DNA of 64,000 nucleotides from the NCBI RefSeq assembly GCF_000311785.1, contig NZ_HE978543.1, positions 144,973-208,972 of the forward strand, given 5' to 3'. Below, one piece after another: positions 58,853 through 64,000 of the stretch. How positions within the stretch are numbered: the first letter of the stretch is position 1; each line of letters starts with the position of its first letter. The translations under genes were made by a program, and so were the position numbers. The notes under the pieces are model-generated. The model was given only the letters and a program-made list of their open reading frames with translations, was not told the DNA's origin and ran no database searches. Source of the stretch: Brevibacillus massiliensis. GTDB taxonomy: Bacteria > Bacillota > Bacilli > Brevibacillales > Brevibacillaceae.

Positions 58853-59965
58853 TCATTTCAACAAAATCGTCGTTTCCGTAAAACCGTTATACTCTTTGAG
58901 CCAGGTCTGACACGCGTAAGTGGTGCTGTAATACCACTCGCCCCCCTCCGCCTGTCCCGCCTTCAACAATCCCAAATGAACCATCATCTTGAGCAGCCGG
59001 TTGGACAATATGCTGGCCGGGTCATCATAATAAAAAGGTTTCAGCCACTTGAGCAAAGACTGTTCGATTTCCGCGTGAGCGACCCACTCCGATCCGGCCA
59101 TCAGGGGAATCAGTTGAACCAGCATGGGCAAGTTGGGGATGGCCCGCTTGTAGAGGCGAATCCAGAAGCGGATCAGCTCGTGATAAGTCTTGTCGGTGTA
59201 CGGCTGTGCCAACATCTCCTGTCCCCGGTCGGTCAATTCCACCTGCATTTTTCCTTCTTCAATCCAGCGCTGGTAAAAGCAAAAGTCGTACAACAGGGAG
59301 AAGCGGTCAGGGTAAAGATCAAAGTGAAGTCCGTAGCCAAACCGCCACTTTTCCCCCGCCACCGGCTTTTCCTCCACGCTGAGAAATCGCAGCAGCTGCG
59401 TCTGATAACGCTTGTACATCCCCCCGTCTGACGTCAGCGGGACCGGTTCCTGGGCGAGGAAGCGCAGGAACTGATAGATATCGTCGCACAGAGCCGTTCC
59501 TTCATCGCGATAAACAGCCGGGGCCTCTTGCAGCCGCCTCAACTCCTGCTGTTCCAGCCAGGCTGAGAGATAGGGCTCACGGATGTCCCGGGGCACCTGG
59601 AACTGTCCGACGGTCTTTCCCTTGGCGGGAAACAGCCAGCCGCGCGTCAGCGCCAGGGCGACGTACTTCCGGGCCTTCTCTTCCGTCTTTTCCTCTGAAC
59701 AGTCGAGGGCAATGCCGGCTTTCGCGAGCAAATCTTCCAGGGTGAACAAGCTCCGCTTGTCTAAAAACAGCAGCAGCAGAAAATGTTTTTCCACTTCCGT
59801 GAGCCGCTCCAGCTCCGTCCGGATCGTTTGCCTGTGGCGCAAATTGACCAGCAAAGTGGTGATCAGGTCATTCTTGGAGTTCAGGTTGCACTCGCATCTG
59901 TAGTACCCGGCGATTTGGTGAAGCTGCTTGATGTCGGTAAAGACGAGGATCTCTGCCAGATTCAT
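58853..59965 (-). CDS. 370-residue protein with helicase-associated-like helical repeats
   Basis: A cytoplasmic, mainly helical protein without signal or membrane segment. Its N-terminal part (LTEVEKHFLLLLFLDKRSLFTLEDLLAKAGI) reads like winged-helix units of the XPB/Ssl2-like helicase-associated region found in some Firmicute and actinobacterial proteins; the similarity is by impression only. No catalytic motif seen. ATG at 59965 has AAAGGGAT upstream; it is followed closely by the IDEAL gene and ypiF, suggesting one operon. Confidence 0.65.
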   Translation of the reverse strand: MNLAEILVFTDIKQLHQIAGYYRCECNLNSKNDLITTLLVNLRHRQTIRTELERLTEVEKHFLLLLFLDKRSLFTLEDLLAKAGIALDCSEEKTEEKARKYVALALTRGWLFPAKGKTVGQFQVPRDIREPYLSAWLEQQELRRLQEAPAVYRDEGTALCDDIYQFLRFLAQEPVPLTSDGGMYKRYQTQLLRFLSVEEKPVAGEKWRFGYGLHFDLYPDRFSLLYDFCFYQRWIEEGKMQVELTDRGQEMLAQPYTDKTYHELIRFWIRLYKRAIPNLPMLVQLIPLMAGSEWVAHAEIEQSLLKWLKPFYYDDPASILSNRLLKMMVHLGLLKAGQAEGGEWYYSTTYACQTWLKEYNGFTETTILLK

Positions 59966-60021
59966 CGCAAAATCCCTTTCTATCTTCGATACGTTACTCT
60001 CATTTTTGCCAAGATGAGGAA

Positions 60022-60062
60022 AACTAAAACAGACGGGGAGCTGCTTTGTGCAACTCCCCGTC
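60022..60062 (-). terminator. Terminator after the TPR gene
   Basis: GACGGGGAGTTGC pairs with GCAGCTCCCCGTC over 13 bp (one G-T), then TGTTTTAGTTTT. The plus side also ends in TTTTT, so it may work both ways. Confidence 0.88.
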
Positions 60063-60082
60063 CATTTTTACCTGATCAGCCG

Positions 60083-61024
60083 CTATTCTTCATCCTCGCC
60101 GTACCATTGCTCCAACAGCTTTTGATACTCTTTTGCCTGCTCCTGACGCCCTGTCTGCTGGAGCAGCGCGGTCAACCGGCGGACCTGGGACGTATCGAAT
60201 CCCGACAGCTCCACATAGCGTTCCAACGCTTCAATCGCCCCGTCCGTCTTGCCCAGCGCCTGCAGAATATCGGCCAGCAGCGGATAGGCCGTCATATACT
60301 CCTCGTCAACAGCGAGCAGTGCCTCGACATACTCTTTTGCTTCCGTCAGCAGCCCGAGGTGAAAGGCCATCATCCCGCAGCCGAAGAGCGCTTCCGCCGC
60401 CGGCTCAATCGCCGCCGCATTCTGATAGGCCCCGTAGGCTTGTTCAAACTGCCCGTTTTGCGCATACAGCCGGGCAGTGACCAGCAAGTGTGACAAGTTG
60501 TGACGGTCAAGCCCGCCGAGCAGCTCCTTTGCCTCCTCAAACCTGGCGAGGCGGATGTACATGTCCCCCAGCGCTGCCTTCAGTTCCTGATTCTCTGGCT
60601 CCTGCTGCTGCGCCAAAGCCAGGTATTTGACCGCCACTTCATCCAGCCCCTGCAAGGAGAACAAATCGGCCAGCAGGACGTTCAACCGGCTCCCCTCATA
60701 CCCTTCGTCTTTTACCTTGTACAAAAGCGTCTCCGCCTGTTCGTAGTCGCTCTCGTCAAGAGCCACTTCGGCCAAGAGGAGTTCGCACTCCTGCCTGGTT
60801 TCTACGTCCAGATCCGGATGCCGCCTCATGATCTCGTGCAGCAGTCCCGATGACTCGTTTAAGTGGCCCAACTGATACCAGACATCCGCCAGGTAGAGCA
60901 TCACTTCCGGCAGCGCCCAGCCGTGCTCCTGCACTTTCCTCAGTGCAGCCAATCCCAATTCCACTTCCCCTTCTGTCACCTTTTTGACCGCTTCATCTAT
61001 CACGTAAAACCACTGTTTTGTCAT
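60083..61024 (-). CDS. TPR-repeat protein, YpiA position
   Basis: 313 residues composed of tetratricopeptide helices from residue 30 on (ALPEVMLYLADVWYQLGHLNESSGLL and several more), acidic C-terminus. Its location between aroA/aroE and ypiF is that of B. subtilis ypiA, also a TPR protein but longer. ATG at 61024 has GAGGTGCG upstream. Likely a cytoplasmic scaffold; partner unknown. Confidence 0.8.
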   Translation of the reverse strand: MTKQWFYVIDEAVKKVTEGEVELGLAALRKVQEHGWALPEVMLYLADVWYQLGHLNESSGLLHEIMRRHPDLDVETRQECELLLAEVALDESDYEQAETLLYKVKDEGYEGSRLNVLLADLFSLQGLDEVAVKYLALAQQQEPENQELKAALGDMYIRLARFEEAKELLGGLDRHNLSHLLVTARLYAQNGQFEQAYGAYQNAAAIEPAAEALFGCGMMAFHLGLLTEAKEYVEALLAVDEEYMTAYPLLADILQALGKTDGAIEALERYVELSGFDTSQVRRLTALLQQTGRQEQAKEYQKLLEQWYGEDEE

Positions 61025-61071
61025 GTGCTCGCACCTCTTCTCCATTTGGTCCGCTCGTTTTGGGCAAAGCA

Positions 61072-61098
61072 GAAAAAAGACCGTCCCAAGACGGTCTT
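61072..61098 (-). terminator. Terminator of the sigma/anti-sigma operon
   Basis: AAGACCGTC-TTGG-GACGGTCTT followed by TTTTCTGC on the minus strand. Confidence 0.9.
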
Positions 61099-61106
61099 GC
61101 CTTTTC

Positions 61107-61718
61107 CTAAGCTCTCGTCATCCAGCTCAATCCGATAACGGTTATAAGTATACCAAAGATGCCTAGAATCAGTCCATAGTTTGGCCCCACACCCGTTTCA
61201 AAATCCGCGTTGTAGACAAACTTGTCGGTGGCGGCCACTTCTTGCTTGCTCGTAGTCTCCGCGCCTGAAGAGAACTTCACCAGGCCCTGTGTCGTCTCGT
61301 TGGCAGCTGCAATCACCTCAGGCTTGGACGGCACGAGCGAACCTGCCGCGATCGGTTTGTCCGAGGTGTTGTTATAGAGGGAAAACACGGATAACGTCAG
61401 CAAAAGTATGGCCACGCTGGCACCGATCCGCCGCATCCTCGCCGTCAGCGTAAACACTTTCCGGCCAATGGGAATGGCCCACTTTTCTTCGGACATGATC
61501 CGGGCCATGACGGCGTCGACGATCGACCTCGACGGCTTTACGTTGGCGTACTGCTGCTTGTCGGCCTGAATCCACCTTCCGCTTTCCGCCCAAACGCGGA
61601 ATTCAGACCGGCAGGAGTCGCATTCGGCCAGGTGTTGATCGATTCGGCGCCGCGTCACCTCCGGCAGCAAATGATCCGTGTATTCCGTTAGCTTTTCACG
61701 GGCTTCTTGACATTTCAT
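61107..61718 (-). CDS. Anti-sigma factor with zinc-finger (ZAS) domain
   Basis: 203 residues. The N-terminal ZAS domain has His29, Cys33 and Cys36 (HLAECDSC), the classic zinc site binding ECF sigma factors. Two hydrophobic segments follow: IGASVAILLLTLSVFSLY near 100-117 and LILGIFGILITVIGLSWM at the C-terminus, with an outward loop between. It overlaps the sigma gene by four bases and should hold that sigma factor inactive at the membrane until a signal arrives. Confidence 0.9.
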   Translation of the reverse strand: MKCQEAREKLTEYTDHLLPEVTRRRIDQHLAECDSCRSEFRVWAESGRWIQADKQQYANVKPSRSIVDAVMARIMSEEKWAIPIGRKVFTLTARMRRIGASVAILLLTLSVFSLYNNTSDKPIAAGSLVPSKPEVIAAANETTQGLVKFSSGAETTSKQEVAATDKFVYNADFETGVGPNYGLILGIFGILITVIGLSWMTRA

Positions 61719-62308
61719 CGTTTATTCATCCCTTCGGCTTCTTCCAAATACGGTTCCATCATGTAGGACTCCAATTGGCTTTTAATACTTTGACGAGCTC
61801 GAAACAACAAGGATTTTACGGAACTGACGGTCAGGTCGAGTATCGTGGCAATCTCGCTGTAGTCCATCTGCTCGTACTCGCGCAAAATAAGTGCAGACCG
61901 CTGTTTTTCCGGGAGATTGTTGATTGCTCGACGCACCAGTAATTCCCGCTCCGTCCGCAAAAGCTGCTGTTCTGGCAGGCGCTCAAAAGAGGCAATCGGA
62001 ACCTGCATGGTATCTTCCAGGTATACTTCTGCATTTCGGCTTTTACGCAGTTCACTCAATACAGTATTGCGGGCAATCGTGTAAAGCCATGTTGAAAATG
62101 TCGCCTCTTCGTCCCGGAAGGAATGGATACTCCGATACGCTTTATAGAAAGTCTCCTGACAAATGTCTTCGGACATATGTTCCAAGTTGGCTTGCCTTAG
62201 CATATGTAAAACGAATGCTAGTATTTTCTTTTCATAGCGTCGGATTAATTCTGCATAAAGTTCGAGGTTGCCTTCTTTAATTTCACGAATTAACTGGGAG
62301 TCGGTCAT
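61715..62308 (-). CDS. ECF-type RNA polymerase sigma factor
   Basis: 197 residues with sigma region 2 (EDICQETFYKAYRSIHSFRDEEATFSTWLYTIARN) and region 4 (LPEKQRSALILREYEQMDYSEIATILDLTVSSVKSLLFRARQSI). It resembles SigX/SigW-type envelope-stress factors, but the exact group cannot be told by eye. Coupled to its anti-sigma gene. A GCAACTTT...GGTCTAAG element upstream may be its own promoter. Confidence 0.93.
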   Translation of the reverse strand: MTDSQLIREIKEGNLELYAELIRRYEKKILAFVLHMLRQANLEHMSEDICQETFYKAYRSIHSFRDEEATFSTWLYTIARNTVLSELRKSRNAEVYLEDTMQVPIASFERLPEQQLLRTERELLVRRAINNLPEKQRSALILREYEQMDYSEIATILDLTVSSVKSLLFRARQSIKSQLESYMMEPYLEEAEGMNKR

Positions 62309-62361
62309 TAACAGGTTTACCCCCCTTAGCGATTCCGAAACCCCAGCGCCATTTCTATCAT

Positions 62362-62390
62362 CTTAGACCGCTGAGGTTGCCAAAAGTTGC
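62362..62390 (-). promoter_or_regulatory. Candidate ECF autoregulatory promoter
   Basis: On the minus strand GCAACTTT, then GGTCTAAG about 20 bases later, 54 bases before the sigma gene; this AAC/GTC pairing is typical of ECF promoters. A second GCAACC lies in between, so the exact -35 is uncertain. Confidence 0.4.
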
Positions 62391-62440
62391 GCAGTAGTAC
62401 AATCCCTTTTTTTCTCTTTTTTTCGACGAAATCCTCCATG

Positions 62441-62462
62441 AAAAAACCCCCAGAATCGGGGT
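62441..62462 (-). terminator. Terminator after the amidohydrolase gene
   Basis: CCCC-GATTCT-GGGG followed by GTTTTTTC on the minus strand, right after the stop codon. Confidence 0.7.
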
Positions 62463-63580
62463 CAAATGGAAAATTTATATAAGGACAATTTCTGCAAGTA
62501 GTTTCCTGTTCCAACCGCATCAGTGTATTTTCCGAGTTGGTACAACCATTTTCCTTTTGACATGACATATGTTGGAAAACAGTGTTCATCAAATTTTAGA
62601 ATAGTTCCAGTTGAAAAATTTGTCAACCACTTATCTTTTTCGATCAGAATAAGATCCGCGTCAGCCCCGGCTGCAAGGCACCCTTTTTGCGGATAGCAGC
62701 CAAAGGCCTTGGCGATATTTGTCGACGACATTCGGACGAGCAAGCTTAAGAGCTCCGCCGGAGAACGCGCTCCTTTTCCAGTTGGGAAGCTCCAATCGTC
62801 CGCCGGACATATCGCCGGAAGGAATGAGTACCAGTCCTGAAGCAGACGGTCCAGCTCTCTCATCTCCTGCACGTTGGAGAGCTGTGCGATTCGATAGAAC
62901 ACATCCTGAAATTCATCCTGAAGCGGCTCGGCTCCCTTGATGCACGTCCTTACTTTCCCATATAAACAGGCAACTGTCCAGAGGCGTATGAGCTCGCTGC
63001 GCTCCCGAACGGACAGCGCCGCTTCTTCCGGTATGTGCAGGTGAACCGCAAGTCGGCTCTGGCTGATCGACGGATAGAGCGAATCCCAATTGATCTCGGC
63101 AGCTTCACGCACCGAGCGGAGCGTCACCTCATACAGAAAAAAGCCCCTGCTTCGCAGGCGACGCAGCGTGTCTGCTGTAAAAGCATCCGCCGTAAGCTGC
63201 AGGCGCACGGAATAATCGATCGGACTGTTGTAGTGGCGAGCAAGCTGGTACACGACCTGTGCTTCATCCATCCACGACTCAACGCGGATTGTATCGATAA
63301 AGCAGGTGGTTCCCCGCCTGATGAGAGAGGCGAGCTGCCGCCGGTATTCCTCCAGGGGCAAAAAGCGGCCGGCTCCCATTCTGGGAAGCGAGATGAACCC
63401 GGGCAGTACGTAGTAACCGGTCGCATCGAAGACCTCCGTCTTGCCATGGTCCGTCCGTTTTTTGAGCCTGTCCTTGGCGACGCGGCGAATCTGTCCTTGC
63501 TCGATCCAGATATCCGCTTCTTTCGTTCCAAATCCGGTAACAAGTGTTCCACCTCGAATGATCAGGGGTTTGGTACCCAT
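62462..63580 (-). CDS. Amidohydrolase-like protein lacking the metal-binding HxH
   Basis: 372 residues with the fold signature of cyclic amidohydrolases: a small beta-sandwich start (KPLIIRGGTLVTGFGTKEADIWIEQGQI), VLPGFIS where active enzymes have PGxxDxHxH, GTTCFIDT, and a C-terminal GCLAAGADADLILIEKD that is fully typical. The HxH pair and most other metal ligands are gone, so it is probably not a hydrolase; a structural or regulatory role is possible. ATG at 63580 has GGGAGGG upstream, although the frame stays open to 63784. Its leader contains a terminator. Confidence 0.78.
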   Translation of the reverse strand: MGTKPLIIRGGTLVTGFGTKEADIWIEQGQIRRVAKDRLKKRTDHGKTEVFDATGYYVLPGFISLPRMGAGRFLPLEEYRRQLASLIRRGTTCFIDTIRVESWMDEAQVVYQLARHYNSPIDYSVRLQLTADAFTADTLRRLRSRGFFLYEVTLRSVREAAEINWDSLYPSISQSRLAVHLHIPEEAALSVRERSELIRLWTVACLYGKVRTCIKGAEPLQDEFQDVFYRIAQLSNVQEMRELDRLLQDWYSFLPAICPADDWSFPTGKGARSPAELLSLLVRMSSTNIAKAFGCYPQKGCLAAGADADLILIEKDKWLTNFSTGTILKFDEHCFPTYVMSKGKWLYQLGKYTDAVGTGNYLQKLSLYKFSI

Positions 63581-63691
63581 GCTTGTCCCTCCCTTCTTCA
63601 GTAAAAACTTATGAAGACGGTGGGACAAAAAGACACGCAGAACGAAAAAAAAGCGTTTTCTCTCACGTCTGTGCTGTACTGCTTCCAGAAT

Positions 63692-63735
63692 GAAAAAGAC
63701 CGCCGAAACGCTTGAAAGCGCATTCAATCGGCGGT
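63692..63735 (-). terminator. Attenuator-like terminator in the amidohydrolase leader
   Basis: ACCGCCGA and TCGGCGGT pair perfectly around a 21-base loop and are followed by CTTTTTC. It lies between the promoter (63797-63824) and the gene. Confidence 0.8.
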
Positions 63736-63796
63736 AGCACAACCGTGCTTTTGTAATATTTGGATAGGAGTGGAGAGAAACCATACTGTAATTTAA

Positions 63797-63824
63797 ATTA
63801 TATCCATCTTTCTACGCTTGTCAA
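63797..63824 (-). promoter_or_regulatory. Consensus sigma-A promoter of the amidohydrolase gene
   Basis: TTGACA (63819-63824), 16 bases, TATAAT (63797-63802) on the minus strand. Both hexamers are perfect. Confidence 0.9.
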
Positions 63825-63867
63825 ACAATTTTTTCATTTTTGCCCGTATTTTTCTGCGGGCCAGTCT

Positions 63868-63916
63868 CAAAAACAAAAGAGTGAAAAACGGGCTGTTCCG
63901 CTTCTCACTCTTTTTG
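63868..63916 (-). terminator. Terminator after EPSP synthase, probably bidirectional
   Basis: AAAGAGTGA and TCACTCTTT pair over 9 bp; T-runs lie on both sides (TTTTTGG on plus, TTGTTTTTG on minus). Confidence 0.75.
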
Positions 63917-63930
63917 GTTTTTCACGACGA

Positions 63931-64000
63931 CTACGAATGGGCAGGTTTGCTGATCGAAGCCAACAACTCGGCAAAGCCCGGAAAGGAGACGTTAATCGCT
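63931..64000 (-). CDS. aroA: EPSP synthase, C-terminal end (partial)
   Basis: Only the last 22 or so codons are in the window: INVSFPGFAELLASISK and a short tail to TAG at 63931. The VSFPGF ending is typical of 5-enolpyruvylshikimate-3-phosphate synthase, and in B. subtilis this gene (there called aroE) lies exactly beside the ypiA-qcr block. Identification is inferred from this short tail plus synteny; the gene runs on beyond the window edge. Confidence 0.6.
   Translation of the reverse strand, partial: AINVSFPGFAELLASISKPAHS

Overview
The window looks like a chromosome segment of a low-to-mid-GC endospore-forming Firmicute, most likely Paenibacillaceae such as Brevibacillus or a close relative (inference from gene order and protein style). 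From right to left it keeps the Bacillus subtilis backbone: aroA/aroE end - TPR (ypiA-like) - IDEAL protein - ypiF - qcrABC - ypjA - ypjB - yitT/ypjC - ypjD - dapB - mgsA - bshB1 - bshA - cca - birA - panB - panC - (no panD) - dinG - ypmB ... asnS - dnaD. AGGAGG-type ribosome sites, bacillithiol genes, YpjB and Rex support this placement.

Layout. 1-4.5 kb: leuD, an arylamine N-acetyltransferase, a broken MOSC gene, an acyl-CoA synthetase and a membrane-anchored protein. 4.5-12.7 kb: a kdp potassium-uptake operon read leftward. Its promoter is followed by two complete c-di-AMP (ydaO-type) riboswitches in tandem, then two terminators and a hairpin covering the ribosome site of a 46-residue ORF, then a 33-residue membrane peptide, kdpF, kdpA, kdpB, kdpC and a kdpD-like gene made of two KdpD/USP sensor modules with no histidine kinase. 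12.8-21.3 kb: yajQ, rodA, a PadR/DUF1700/DUF4097 envelope cassette with frameshifts, pepF, dnaD and asnS. 21.4-27.5 kb: two adjacent paralogous genes for very long decapeptide-repeat proteins (47 and 92 perfect-length repeats) with a shared upstream block; these are the best candidates for an undescribed system. 27.6-33 kb: a GntR-controlled catabolic operon (PTS IIA, IIB and frameshifted IIC, phosphotriesterase-like hydrolase, KDPG-type aldolase, creatininase-family hydrolase). 33-37.7 kb: a short FtsH-like protease with an overlapping membrane partner, an enoyl-thioester-reductase-like protein, ypmB and an anchored protein. 38-64 kb: mtaD, rex, dinG, pantothenate, biotin-ligase, tRNA-nucleotidyltransferase, bacillithiol and lysine-pathway genes, the menaquinol:cytochrome c reductase operon, an ECF sigma/anti-sigma pair, a degenerate amidohydrolase with an attenuator-like leader, and the tail of EPSP synthase.

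How parts work together. The kdp locus appears to read c-di-AMP at the RNA level through two aptamers, and may read it again at the protein level through KdpD USP domains. The repeat genes and the sugar operon sit between asnS and ypmB, where B. subtilis has only aspB, so they form an accessory insertion in a conserved backbone. Four genes (MOSC, DUF4097, DUF1700, PTS IIC) carry frameshifts that are either real decay or sequencing errors. Coordinates, motifs and stems were read by eye; family names come from motif recognition without database searches.
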